Assembly (NCBI GenBank): GCA_025558095.1
Contig: JAIVFI010000011.1
Coordinates: 620,001 to 684,000 of the forward strand
From: Hyaloraphidium curvatum
Lineage: Eukaryota > Monoblepharomycota > Hyaloraphidiomycetes > Hyaloraphidiales > Hyaloraphidiaceae
Reading direction: 5' to 3'
Length of the DNA: 64,000 nt
This document shows, in pieces, positions 12,994 through 23,918 of the stretch. The stretch's first letter is position 1. Every line of letters starts with the position of its first letter. The position numbers were made by a program, and so were the translations under genes. Below the pieces are notes generated by a model. It made no database searches, was not told where the DNA came from, and worked only from the letters and a program-made list of their open reading frames with translations.

Positions 12994-14526
12994 ATGGTTC
13001 TCGCGACTCTGCTCGCGATTCTCGTCGCTCTCGGCGTCGCCAGGTGCGCCCGCATGCTGTCTCCCTCCGCCGCGCCGCCGACACGTCACCGACTTGGCAC
13101 CCGGCAGCGCCCAGAGCCCCACGCCCACCACGCCCGGCACAACGCCTACCGCAGCTGCGGGAGGCGACCTCTTCTCCACGCTGCCCTTCGGGCAATTTGT
13201 AAGGACGCTTCGGACGTCCCGCGGGGCGAGGCTTTCGCTGATCACTGCTGTCGCAGGTCACCGGCGGCTCGTTCTCCGGGTTCGGCGGCGAGTTCAAGTA
13301 CTGGGGAGTCCAGATGTTCTATCCCGGAGGAGATCCGGACCTGTTGGACACCCACATCGTGGCGCAGGTGCGCCTTCGATGCGTGGACCCTGACTTCCTT
13401 CCGAGCACTAGAGCTGATTGCTTCCACAGACCACCCTCGGTGGAACCAACTACTCCGAATACCAAGGCACCGCCGAGCGCACCAATAGCAGCGGCATCTC
13501 GATCCTTTACGCGGGTCCCAACCTCGAGAACATGGTGCGTTTCGCTGCATAGGTGCACGATTCACGATGGCCGACCTTCACCGCCCCACAGACTTGCATC
13601 AAGTCCAACGCGGCCCCCGGCGCCATATCTTGCGAGTTTTCGGGAAGCGTCGGGCAGACGGGTAGCTACACCGGCTCGGGAATTTCCTACCCGGTCAGCT
13701 ACGCGCTCGGGATCGTCAACGGGACCGCTTCCGGGAATGCGTGGGTTTCGCCCTCTGCGCGAAACGGGTTCCATCCCTTGCTAAACTCAATTCGGGCAGC
13801 ACAAGCACGGGGACGGCCGGCGCCTCATCGACTGGCGGGGCCTCGTCCGCGGGCAGCGCCTCGCCGACGGCCACTTCGACGCTGACGGTGGGGTCAAGCA
13901 GGCAGGCTCAGACGCCGAACATCATCAACAAGACCGACATCTCGACTTCTTTCGTTCGTAGTGCTCCTCTCTCGTCCCTGCTTCACCAACTGATGCATCT
14001 GCTCGCTCAAGATCGTCCAAGGCTCGACCATCCAGTACGGCGCTTTCGAGGCCGTCATCTGGGTTTCGGACAGCCCGGCCGACGGCGTCGTCGATCCCAG
14101 CGCCGTGATCGTGCAGATGGAGGCCACAGTTCGTTCCGACAATGTCTTCCGTCCTTCGGGCCAGCTGATCTTGGCGACCAGCACCCCGCCGACCGCAGCA
14201 TCTACGAGTTCTACTCCGGGATCGGCCTCCCCGTCAACGCTTCGGCCTGGCGCTTCACCATGGCCGGCTCCACCTCGTCTGAGCTCGTAAGCTCCACCAT
14301 CTGCCGCTCTACGTCCATATTGACCACGTCCGTGCAGATCGTCACGCCGATCCAGAGCACCGCGCACGGCCCAATCCTTCACGGGACGCTCTCGGGCACG
14401 TTCCAAGGCGCGGTGTACAACGGCACCGCCACGGCGTACCCGACGCGGTACGTGCTCCAGGAGCTGGGGCTGTCGACGGGACGGAGGATGGAGAAGAGGA
14501 TGAGGAGGGTGTTTGGCGGGAACTGA
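12994..14526 (+). CDS. Secreted Ser/Thr-rich protein, nine exons
   Basis: Exons at 12994-13043, 13108-13198, 13257-13367, 13430-13534, 13592-13740, 13800-13953, 14012-14128, 14182-14286 and 14338-14526 join in frame to give 356 residues. Each intron is 51-65 nt with GT-AG ends; several carry TTGCTAAAC or TATTGACC branch sites. The N-terminus is a signal peptide (MVLATLLAILVALGVA). The next domain contains GGSFSGFGGEFKYWGVQMFY and a few cysteines (TCIKSN, ISCEFSG), then a Ser/Thr/Gly linker (STSTGTAGASSTGGASS), then a second beta-rich part (GSTIQYGAFEAVIWV; GIGLPVNASAWRFTMAG). Several N-glycosylation sequons are present. No GPI-anchor signal is visible; the end is basic (GRRMEKRMRRVFGGN). I do not recognise the family; it is probably an extracellular or wall protein. 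Confidence 0.65.
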
Positions 14527-14688
14527 TGGGGAAGGGTGCTTTCGATCTTGTGCCTCTTGCTGCTGAGGAGTTGGTTTGCGCCATTTGCGCTGTGTGGCAT
14601 TGGGATATGCATTCTTCCGTCTATGCTGATAAAGAAACGAGACATAAAATCATTGCAGTAAGCTGCCTTCCCGTCCACACGCCACCTC

Positions 14689-15765
14689 TCACGTCCGTAG
14701 CAGCTCGCCCGCGACCCATTCCGCCACCGTCGGCTCCGCCCACGCCTCCATCCCGAGCCCCTTTGAAGTGACGTAGCCAATATGCCCGCCTCGCTCGGTC
14801 AGCACGGGCACGATCGCCGGGTTGGTCTTCAGGTCCGGGATGTCGACGTCCGTGGGCGCGAGGAAGGGATCGTCCCGCGAGCGGATGACGAGCGTCGGCC
14901 GCGCGATGTGCTTCAGGTACGGGCCCGACGAAGCGAGCTTGTAGTACTCGTTCGCCGAGGGGAAGCCGTGCAGGGGGGCGATGAGGTGCTCATCGAACAT
15001 GCGGATCGTCGGAGCGTCGTAGGCGGCCTTGTCGTCCACGCCGGGGACGGTGAAGGTGCCGAGGCGAGGTTTCAGTATAGTACGGAGACCCGTGAGGAGG
15101 TAGCGCGTCCATTTGCGCCCGGCGCCGTTCTCCAGGGCGTCTGCGCCGCGCAGGAGGTCGATAGGCGGAGAAACGGCGGCCGCGCAGACGAGCCGGGGAT
15201 CGAGCTTATCACCCAACCGGCCGACCAGGTTCAGGGTGATGCTCGCGCCGAGGGAGAACCCGATGACGGAAAAGCGGGAGACGGCGGGGTGCATGTCAAA
15301 AAGCCGCTCAAGAGCAAACAGAACGTCCTCGTAGGCCGCCGCGTGGTACAGCCGCTGCCCGCGGTTGGGTTCGCCCGAGCTTCCGCGGAGGTTCACGCAG
15401 ACGGGCCGGACCCCGCGGCGCAGGAGGTCGTTGGCGCAGAACCGCACGTAGGCGCTGGCAGAGCTGCCGCCGAGGCCGTGCACGAGGAGGGCCACGGGCG
15501 AGGCGTCCGACAGCGGCTTCGTGTCGTGGTGACGCGACTTCCGGGGAGGGAGCGACAGGTAATCCAGGTCGAGGAAATCGCCATCCTCCGTGTCGAGCCG
15601 CTTGCGGATCTGGTCCAGCTGCGGCGAGCCCTTCACCAGCGCGCCCAGCACGGTCTGCGTGTCGGCGCCGGAAAGCAGGAACGGCGGCTTGAACGACTGC
15701 GCGAGCCGCTGGCCGAGGAGCACGGACGATTCGGCCATCGCGGCCCAAATCCGCGTGCGTCGCAC
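14689..15765 (-). CDS. Alpha/beta hydrolase, YheT/EMB8-ABHD1/3 family
   Basis: This single-exon ORF has 358 residues; an in-frame Met at residue 10 (15738) is an alternative start. The fold's signatures are in order: an oxyanion HGLGGSS loop, the nucleophile elbow GFSLGAS (GxSxG), an acid in SRDDPFL and the catalytic His in ERGGHIGYV. Spacing and the LRGSSGEPNRG segment match the YheT/EMB8 (ABHD1/ABHD3) group, whose fungal members act as acyltransferases or esterases on medium-chain fatty acids and lipids. There is no clear membrane segment. It is divergent from the MYND gene, with 168 bp between their starts. The exact substrate is unknown. Confidence 0.85.
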   Translation of the reverse strand: MRRTRIWAAMAESSVLLGQRLAQSFKPPFLLSGADTQTVLGALVKGSPQLDQIRKRLDTEDGDFLDLDYLSLPPRKSRHHDTKPLSDASPVALLVHGLGGSSASAYVRFCANDLLRRGVRPVCVNLRGSSGEPNRGQRLYHAAAYEDVLFALERLFDMHPAVSRFSVIGFSLGASITLNLVGRLGDKLDPRLVCAAAVSPPIDLLRGADALENGAGRKWTRYLLTGLRTILKPRLGTFTVPGVDDKAAYDAPTIRMFDEHLIAPLHGFPSANEYYKLASSGPYLKHIARPTLVIRSRDDPFLAPTDVDIPDLKTNPAIVPVLTERGGHIGYVTSKGLGMEAWAEPTVAEWVAGELLRT

Positions 15766-15933
15766 TTCAACGGCTTAGAAATGCCGTAGCACCGCAACCG
15801 GAGAGATATCAGAGGGCTGAGGGCGCCGATTGCTCCGTGCTCCCCAGCACCCAGTGATCGCTGTTGATTTGGTTGCCACAGCCCGCCCAACCCCCATTCC
15901 TCCTCATTTGCCCGCCGAGTTATCGAACGAAGC

Positions 15934-16787
15934 ATGCTCGCGGACCCCGAAATGCTCGCCGCCGGCACCGAAAAGGACGCCCAGAATCTCGCGGAATGGC
16001 GGAAACTGGACCTCAGCAGGGTGTGGGAACCGCTTCGCCGCGAAGTGACGGTCCGCCGCACTACTTCCACGACCCACTGACGCTGATTGCCCAGGCTCTG
16101 GTCTCGAAACAGGGCACGCAGGAGATCTTGAAGAACTTGGAGCTTATCATGGGCATCATGGGCAAGGCCGTTCTCGCATTGGCCAAAGGCGAGGATAGCA
16201 ACGCGCGCATCTCGCTCGGCAAGCAGGCTGCCACCTCCCTGGAAGCTCTCGTTGCGGGCTACATCGACGTACTCGAAGACTCGGACACCCTCGCACATGA
16301 CCTGGCCCAGAGAGCTCTCCACAGCCAATGCCTCCTCCTGTGGTCCTTCCTCAACGAAGAACCACTCCCGGAGGAGACCGAAGTCCTCGTCAAGCAGCAA
16401 GATCCCCAAGGCTTTCGCGATCGCTGCGACCAGTGCCGCACCCCGGCAAGCTCGAATGCCCCACTGATGCGGTGCAGCCACTGCCGGGTGATGCGCTTCT
16501 GCAAAAACGAGTGCTTCACCAAGGCCTGGAAGCTGCCCAAGCAGACCTGTGCGGCCACGGCGGCGTCTGTGGTCTCACCCTGCAGCCGCACCATGATTAA
16601 ACCTACCCACCGCAAACATCTGGTCGGGTGCGTCGTGCAACGCCACGGGTGGGGCGGCCGCCACCAGCACCTGGTACGCCCAGGATGGCGTTTGCACGGA
16701 CTTGGGCTTTGCCCCGGGCACGCTCACGCAGGCCTCGGGCCTGCTCAACTGCACTTCCAAATCGCTCGCGTACTACACCGGCTCTAA
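15934..16787 (+). CDS. MYND-type zinc finger protein
   Basis: Exon 1 is 15934-16020 (MLADPEMLAAGTEKDAQNL) and exon 2 starts at 16095; the 74-nt intron has GTGTGG, a CACTGACG branch site and GCCCAG. Exon 2 is helical for about 110 residues, then carries an MYND-like cluster: CDQC, then CSHC, then FCKNEC, with a last Cys in KQTC. The His that normally precedes the last Cys by four residues is a Pro here, so the second zinc site may be weak. MYND fingers mediate protein-protein contacts. The 3' end is unsure: the frame runs to 16787 but overlaps the next coding stretch, so the true stop or a further splice is probably near 16590-16660. Confidence 0.6.
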
Positions 16788-17267
16788 AACCTGCGCCGCG
16801 TCTGGGCTCCAGACCACCACAACGCTCGGGCCTGCAGCGCCACGAACCCGTACAACGCATCCACCACCTTCTCATGCACCGCCAACGACACGAGCACCAT
16901 CTTCTCGGTGCTGTTTTTCACGGACGGCGCGTGCAGGACGCTCTCACTTCCGGTGGTTAACGCCGTGGGCCAGTGCGTCGTCGCGGCAGGCGGCGGGTAC
17001 AGCAACGTCTCCGTGTCGGGGAGCCAAGTGACCTTCAGGTTCTTTTCCGACAGCGCCTGCACCAGGTCTACGTTGAGCCCCGCCACGGTCCAGAGCGGCG
17101 CGTGCGTGGTGCCCAATCCCGCCGTCCCTGGTATCGGAAGTCAGATCATTTACGCGGGCGTGGCCTGGGCCGTCAACACTCCTTCAGCCGCGTGCTCGCT
17201 CACGTCGTCGAATCTGGTTTCGGGAACCGTCGCTGCATTTGCGGCCGTATGGTGGGCGCGCTGGTAG
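16618..17267 (+). CDS. Secreted-type cysteine-rich protein, 5' end unresolved
   Basis: The plus strand encodes an extracellular-looking protein: SGASCNATGGAAATSTWYAQ, CTDLGFAPGTL, NCTSKSLAYYTGSKTC, then in a second frame ATNPYNASTTFSCTANDTS, FFTDGAC, FRFFSDSACTRS and a hydrophobic end GTVAAFAAVWWARW with the stop at 17265. Even cysteine spacing and several N-glycosylation sequons fit a secreted protein. A 38-nt GT-AG intron (about 16801-16838) would join the two frames. There is no Met or signal peptide upstream in frame; a TGA lies just before the first residues. Either an upstream exon was missed or the gene is truncated. It lies at the edge of the large repeat that follows. Confidence 0.45.
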
Positions 17268-17339
17268 TGTGGAGCGACAAAATCCTGCAGCGAGCTTTGC
17301 TCGTCATGGTTGATGACCCGTCGTTGCATGTAGAGGGCA

Positions 17340-19370
17340 TTCATTTGCTTTCCAGCTTTGCATATTAGAGATGGTCTTGCCGTTGGGCACAGGGCAGCTC
17401 AAGTCCCCCACTGCCGCCCGCGCCTTTCGGCGGGACGGATCACCGGACGACTCGGCTGGGGCCGCAGCCGCAGAGGTCCTCCACGGAACGCCCCCTTACC
17501 CGTTGCTGACCTTGCCGGGCCCAGGGCAGCTCACGTCCCCACTGCCGGCCGCGCCTTGCGGCGGAGCGGATCACCGGGCGACGCTGCTGGGGCCGAAGCC
17601 GCACAAGTCCTCCACGGACCGCCCCCTTACCCGTTGCTGACCTTGCCGGGCCCAGGGCAGCTCACGTCCCCACTGCCGGCCGCGCCTTGCGGCGGAGCGG
17701 ATCACCGGGCGACGCTGCTGGGGCCGAAGCCGCAGAAGCCCTCCACGGACCGCCCCCTTACCCGTTGCTAACCTTGCCGAGCTCTTGCGCCGAAGATGCC
17801 GCTTGAAGGTGGCGATGTTGCTTGGAGCCGGTCTCGGACGACTACGTGCCCACCGCTCGCCGGCGTGGTGCAGACAGTCGGGGCTGTGTCCATCGGCCGA
17901 AGCCGACTCCACATCCGACACTTGGCCTTACCGCCTTGCCGCTTGCCTCGGAGCCGGTCTCGGGCTGCACCGTCCCCACGACGCCGTCCCGGACGCGTGG
18001 TGGAGGGTGACGGGCAGAGCCCGTCGGCCGAAGCCGACCCCACATCCGACACTTGGGTATGCTGGTCGCGTGTCGTCTTGCCGCGAGTCGATGGATGCGG
18101 TGCGCTGCACGGGAAGGCGGGAGTTAGGATGCGGCCAGCCGGCCGCCTTGTACTTGAGGTTGACGTTGACGCTTGGAGCCGACCCTGTCCGCCTTGTAGA
18201 ACCGACCTTGTCCGCCTTGACTTGCCGATGAGCCCAGGGCAGCACACGACCCCGTTCCGCATCGCGCCTCCCGGCGGAGCTGGCAAAGGGTGTCGCAGCT
18301 GGGGCCGCAGCCGCAGAGGCCCCCCGGGCCGCCCCCTTACCCATGCTTGCGCGTGCCTGGCGAAAAGGCCGCGGTCTTCGCGGGTGCGGAGCAGCCTGCG
18401 ACCCCGCCGCATCGCGCCTCGCGGCGGAGCTGGCAACGAGCGTCGTGACTGGGGCCGAAGCCGCAGGGGTCCCCCGGACCACCCCCCTACCCGGACTTGG
18501 TCTTGCCGAGGTGCCGATGCTGTCGAGGCCGACCTTGAGCTGCACTGCACTGCGAGGAAGGGTGAAAATTTAAGATGCGGCAAGCAGGCCGCCTTGTGCT
18601 TGAACTTGCGCAGCCTGCCGAAAAGGCCCCGTTCTTCGCGGGCCCGGAGCAACTGCGCACCCCGGTGCCTCCCCGTCGAACGTGAGGAGGGTCGAGCGGG
18701 CGTGCGCGCTGGGGCCGTCCGTGGCCGCAGAGGTCCTCCGCGGACCGCCCTCCTACCCGGTCTTGCGCGGCCTGCCGAAAGGCCGCGGTCTTCGCGGGTG
18801 CGGGACAGCGCACGACCCCGTCCCGCTCGACGCCTGGCGGCGGAGCGGCAACGGGCGTCGCGGCTGGGGCCGAGCCGCAGGCCCCCCTTGGGTCCCCTCC
18901 CTACCCGGACTCGCGCCCTGTCCGATCGCCTGCAGTGAATGTAATGTCAGCCCATTGTCTTTGCGGCGATGCATGCCTACCTGTCCTGCCGTGCGCCGTC
19001 ACGCATGGGGTGGCACCCCCCTCCGACGCCGTCCCAAACAATGGGCCGTGCGCCGCCGCCCGCGCCGCCCGTGGGGCGCCCCGCCGCGCAGGTGTTCGCT
19101 CATACACGGGCAACAGCCGGGGGGCACGCGGGCCCGGGGCGGCGCAGCGATGGGGCGGGGGAGTGCCATTGATTGAGGTCAAATTTGGGCAAGTCTCAGA
19201 TCCGGATGCGCCGGCTTATGTATGTTCTAACCCAGCTCAACCCTAGCGCACCGCCGATGCCGCAATGAAATGTCACTTTCCAGCTCGCTAGCTGGCCGGG
19301 CCGCCGCCTCCGGGGGTCGGAGATTGCATTCGTGCTTTTTGGCAGCGATTCACGCCCTCGGAAGCAGCGC
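17340..19370 (+). repeat. Large GC-rich interspersed repeat, copy 1
   Basis: About 2.0 kb that matches 36215-37560 in reverse complement. Both begin with a TTCATTTG...AGCTT...TAGAGATGGTCTTGCCG edge and end in a tract around GGGTCGGAGATTGCATTCGT. Shared blocks include TCCACATCCGACACTTG, GACCCCGTCCCGCTCGACGC and AACCCAGCTCAACCCTAGCG. The element is full of degenerate internal repeats (GGGGCCGAAGCCGCAGAGG; GGCCGCGGTCTTCGCGGG). The long open frames in it are repeat-driven and carry no known transposase, reverse transcriptase or other domain. It is probably a non-autonomous mobile or dispersed repeat; its class is unknown. Confidence 0.75.
17376..17772 (+). repeat. Tandem array, about three 131-bp units
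   Basis: Two units at 17511-17641 and 17642-17772 are nearly identical, each with CTTGCCGGGCCCAGGGCAG, GCGGCGGAGCGGATCACC and CCCCCTTACCCGTTGCT. A more diverged unit precedes them (17376-17510). The other copy of the element, near 37380-37530, has essentially one unit, so unit number differs between copies. Confidence 0.85.
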
Positions 19371-19903
19371 GGCAGTGCGCTGGGAGACACGCCGGCATCC
19401 CCTCCGATGCGGGTCGGATTGGCTCGTCCTTTGGCGACGTCGAGGACCAGACATGGAAGAGCGCAGACTCGCCCTTGCAGAGGGCTTGCTTCCGATTCGG
19501 CAGCGCTGTCGCGAACGATGCCGGACGCTCGCCACCTGTTGCCCACGAGGACGTTTGCAAGACCGGCCAGTCCGACATCTGGGGGGTGACTTGCGGACTT
19601 GCGGGACTTCCTCATTCGGCAAGGACAACAAGCTACACCGCGCACGCCGCGCCGGTGTCCTACGGCGTCGATGTGCTCATCCAAGGTGACGGCATTGGAA
19701 TACGGCGCCCTCGGCAACTCGCGGCCGACAGCCAGGGCCGCTTTACTCGCCCATGGCGCAGCTGCAAAGACATGAAACTTCAATCCCGTGCGGCTGAGAC
19801 TCGCTACGAGGTTTGAATGGGCGTTCTGGCGACAGTTGGCGGGCAACGTCGATCGCGCTCGATAAAGTACGTCTCCCTTGCCTCCCACACCTTCGACTTC
19901 GCG
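19371..19903. other. Spacer between repeat and NmrA-like gene
   Basis: This 533-bp stretch has partly open frames in all three plus phases, but no frame has a continuous, family-like sequence. It may be decayed coding sequence. The last part should hold the promoter of the following gene. Confidence 0.3.
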
Positions 19904-21043
19904 ATGTCCGAGTACCGCATCCTCGTCACGGGCGCGACGGGCGTCGTCGGTTCCCTCGTCGTCGACGCGCTGGAACGCGCCGCGGCCGAGGGCCGCACCG
20001 TGGACGGGCGCCGGCCCGCGGCCATCTGCACGACGCGGAGCGCCGAGAAGGCGGCCAACCTCGAGAAGCAGGGGCGGAAGGCGGTGCTGCTGGATCTGGA
20101 CGCGCCGGCGTCGTTCCCTGCCGTTCTGGAGGGCATCGACGCGGTGTTCCTGCTCACGGGTTACACTGCAGGTGGAGACGCGACGTTCTCCGCCGGACGA
20201 CCGCGTAGTAACCGTGCAATGGCCCCGAACAGACATGTGCCAGCAGACAAAGTGGTTCGCGGACGCCGCCAAAGCCGCGGGGGTGAAACACCTCGTCCAC
20301 CTCGGTGCGATCAATCCCGGGTTCGCCGTCCACCTCACATGGCAAGCACGGGCACGCTTCGCGGCTGGCTCCTCGTCCTGACGACCGGCTACCCCAGGCA
20401 CGACCTCGTCGAGCACTACATCGCCACCACGATGCCCACTGCCTTCACGCACCTCCACCCGGCCTTCTTCGCCGAGAACGTGCTGCAGTACGACGGCCGC
20501 CCGCGGATCCACGGCGGCGTCGTGTCGAGCATGCTGGCGCCCGACGCGCCGATGCTCTGGATCTCGTCGGCGGACACGGCGGCGGTCGCGGCCGTCGTGC
20601 TACTCGACCCGCAGACCCACATCGGCAAGACGTACACGCTGGGCACGCAGGTGGCGACGTGCGACGAGGCGTGCAAAGAGTTTTCGGAGGCGCTGGGGAG
20701 GGAGATCAAGTACAGCATGCTGGACGGGGGTGCGTTCTACGAGGAGGCGCTCAAGGAGACGCCGCAGGATGCCGGCAGGTTGCTGTACCTGAAGGTGCGA
20801 GTGACTTGACTTCGGGATCCGGTCGTCGTTCCGCTAACCGAATCCGTTGCGCCACCCAAACTACAGTGCATCTCGACAGGGGCAAAGGCAGCCGCGGCCG
20901 CGTACCGCGAGCGACAGGCCAAGGGCCTGCCCGGACCGGCAAGCACGATAAAGGTTTCGCCGGACGTGGAGAACCTGCTGGGCAGGAAACCCATGGACCT
21001 GCGGGCATTCGCGCTGGCCAACCGCGAGGCGTTCTTGAAGTAG
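19904..21043 (+). CDS. NmrA-like NAD(P)-binding protein (atypical SDR)
   Basis: Four exons (19904-20171, 20233-20320, 20398-20794, 20867-21043) give 309 residues. The N-terminus MSEYRILVTGATGVVGSLVV has the Rossmann TGxxGxxG motif. Splicing restores the order expected of the NmrA/TMR family: FLLTGYTADMCQQTKWFADA, AAGVKHLVHLGAINPG, HDLVEHYIATT, then FTHLHPAFFAENVL. The family includes redox sensors and NAD(P)H-dependent reductases; the fungal founder NmrA regulates nitrogen metabolism. The catalytic Tyr-Lys pair of classical SDRs is not apparent, so a binding or regulatory role is possible. Intron 2 uses a GTTCG donor, seen elsewhere in this window. The start at 19904 is preferred over 19817 because it begins the Rossmann strand directly. 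Confidence 0.82.
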
Positions 21044-21228
21044 CGACCTTTTACAATGAGAACTCTTTGTCAACCGCCCTCCTGGTATCGCCGGTCGAGG
21101 TCAAAGTCCTCCATCCGCCACCTGTACCTCTACTGCCCTCGTGGGTCCAGGGAATTCACCGCCCGGAGCCATGCGATGGGAACGACATCCCAAGTAAATC
21201 CATCGAATTCCACTTCCGAACCACAGGT

Positions 21229-23795
21229 CTACTGCGCCCGCTGCGCAGAATCCGACACGCTTGGCAATACGGCGCTGGGATACTGCGGCGGGGGAGCCTC
21301 GTCCGCGGCACCGATCTCCGGATCCGCGGGCGCCGCGGCCTGTCCCGGCCTCGCGGCGATGAACTCGTCCAGGACAGCGACCCAGGCTTCCCCCGCGGCC
21401 GCCGCATAGCCCCGCAGCATCCCCGCGCACTCGTCCGCGGTCGGCACAGTGTCCAATGCGTAGCGAAAGAGCTCAATCATGGCATTCCGGTGCTCAGGGT
21501 TGTCCACAGGCGCCTCCGGTATCGCAGTGATCAGTATGAACGGGTCGTCCCGACGGCGTCCGCGCCTGACGTGGCTCTGGATGATGCTCCGCGCCAGCTC
21601 GGCCGCCGTCCGCTCGACGCTGAGGCGTAGAAGGACCTCGATCTCGGCCAGCTCGAACTCGGCAACGAGCGCCAGCATCTCCTCCGACGTGTGCGCCCCG
21701 AGCGTCCTCGTGCCCATCGGTGATGCGCCAACCTTGACCCGGACCCCGCGTTCCAGGAGCTGCCTCGCCAGCTGCACGTTGCTGGCGCGCACCGCTTCCT
21801 GGAGGTCCCATTCCTGGATCGAGCGGTTGTTCGGCTGCCCTTCTTCGTCCTCGATGAACGGGCGCAGCAAGGTCCGGCAGCAGACCTTGTGCTGCGCGGG
21901 GCCGAAGCCCCACAACCGCATGAGCATCGGCCGTCCGCCCCGCTTCCTCCACAGCTCGCGATACGCCCTGAGGAGCTGGGTCGCGCCCGGATGCCGATCC
22001 TGGCCGGCCGGCGGGGGGTCCATGCCGTCGTGGTCCAGGCAGAAAAGGAGCCGGTGGAGCGCGGCCTCGACTTGGACGGGATCCAGCGGGACGAGGCGGA
22101 TGGCGAGCTTGTGCACGCTGGCTAGGTCGGGGTCCTTCAGGATGCGGACCTGAAAGGCATGGTCGGGTTAGAGGACACAAAAGATGGGGGAGCGCATCGA
22201 CTCACCATCTGGGACACGGAAAGCTTGACTTGCTCCGCCGCAATAGCTTTGGCCTTTTCTTCGTCGCGCGAGACGAAAGCCGCGAGCAGGTCCATCGAGC
22301 GATCGACCTCGAGGTCCGCCGCGTAGCCCTGTATGACCTTGTACATCTCGATGTTGTTCTCGGCGAGCTTGAGCCACTTTGCGAGGCACGTCCTGCCTTC
22401 CTCGGTGCGCCACCGGTCCCTTGTATCGTGCTCGTGTTCCAGCAGGAGCCGGAGCATCTCGATGCCCCGAGAGCACACCGCGGCCTCGGTGGCGTCGAAG
22501 ATCATCTTCCTGACCGTCTGGCGGCGACCTTGATGCTCCGCTAGCTCCCCGCGCACGGTGGGGTAGCTCAAGTATGCCGAATGGAGTGCACACAATGCGA
22601 CTTCCATTGCGTGCCCCGAAACAGCGCTCGTCGGCACGTAATCCTTCAGCGGCCGGTCCGTTCTCGGTCGTACAATGCGCCGCACACCTTCCTGTGCGGA
22701 AGAAGCAGGATCATCGCCGGCCAGAGGATCGTCGCCGTCGTCCCGATTGTCGGGTGCCGCCGGGTCCCACAGCCCGATGCTGCGCGCGATGTCCCAAGGC
22801 CACCCGGTCCTGTGGAGCTCCGCGGTCGTGTGGACGCCGAGCGCGAGCAGCCTACGGACCTTGTCCACGTCTCCGTCCTCCATGATGAGGCTTACGAGCA
22901 GGGCGTGGTTGGCGTCCAGGCCCGGCACGATCGTGTCGGCGTCGGGATGCCACTCTGCCCGCCGGTTGCGGATCCTTCCGAGCACTTTCCTGGAAGCAGA
23001 CGATGCCGCGCCGGGTCCCACGGCCGTGGCGACACCGTACCGAAGCTTCAGCGTGAGAAGGGCCGTGAGTACTGGGTCACCTTCGACGGCCCATCCGTTT
23101 GCCTTCCCTTCCCGGACCAGGTACGGCAGCGGAATCGCGCCCGTGGATGCAATGTGCCGAAAGAGCTCGTCGTCGGTCATGCCGCGGATGACGCTCCGGC
23201 CCCCGGGCGCCGGCGGCGGAGGGTACGTGTCCACGAGGTGGGCTGCGACGGCGGGGACCAGGTCGACCCTGCCGACGGCGTCCAGCCGCCGCAGGAGCCT
23301 CTGCAGGAGATACCGCGGCACGGTACGGGCGCGACGTGCGATTGCGGAAAAGAGGTCCGGCGTGGCCATCTCGAGCCAGAATCCGAACCCGAGGATGGCA
23401 TCAGGGAGGCCGTAGTTTCCCACGAGGAACTCGACGCGCACGGGCACCTCCTTGCTCAGATGAGCTAGAGCTTTGCAGGAGTAGAAGAAGTTGGCCGAAG
23501 ACCAGCCCACGTGCCCGGGCGAGACGCGGGGGCCGAGCCATCCGGCGAGGTTGGTCAGCATCTCCCGGGGCAGCCTGAAGAGCGGCGATGCCGTCTGGTC
23601 GATCGCGGTCGACAGATCGACCGGCATCGGCACCTCGTCGTCCTCGATGTCCGGGTCGGGTGCCTGTGCGCCGGCCCCGTCGAACCACGGCAGGCCGAAT
23701 CCGAAGCCGTCGAAGCCGTCATCGCCGTCGAACTCGTCCTCATCGAAGACCTCGGCATCGAAGCCGACGTTTGCGAGCGCGGCCTCGCCGTCCAT
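21229..23795 (-). CDS. Unknown protein with F-box-like start and helical repeats
   Basis: Two exons (23795-22206 and 22149-21229) joined across a consensus 56-nt intron (GTGAGT...TTTCAG) give 836 residues. The first 70 residues are strongly acidic (DAEVFDEDEFDGDDGFDGFG). A segment FRLPREMLTNLAGWLGPRV with following Phe/Leu-rich residues resembles an F-box. The rest is alpha-helical with ankyrin-like pairs (LLVSLIMEDGDVDKVRRLLA; VQLARQLLERGVRVKVGASP). The C-terminus is Pro/Ala-rich. F-box plus repeat proteins recruit substrates to SCF ubiquitin ligases; that role is inferred. Longer upstream in-frame Met codons exist but would overlap the divergent gene at 23919. Confidence 0.6.
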
Positions 23796-23918
23796 GGCGT
23801 CTGCGGGCCTCAGCCGCCGCGATGCGCGCGAGGAAAGTTGCGCCACTTGGAGGGCAGGCGCCGCCTGGTGACTCAGACGCGTGTCCCCAAACATCACGGA
23901 GCTTCGCATTGTCGCACT

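Noticed and set aside
17768-18938. Long ORFs on both strands inside the large repeat (294 and 380 aa)
   Set aside because: These are products of GC-rich sub-repeats without stops. No domain, and the frames are not kept in the second copy.
17340-19370. CRISPR array or rDNA spacer
   Set aside because: Units are long (131 bp), contiguous and without unique spacers, and no rRNA sequence is near.
19371-19816. Possible secreted-protein gene fragment
   Set aside because: No frame is continuous or has a signal peptide, and splice joins could not be supported.
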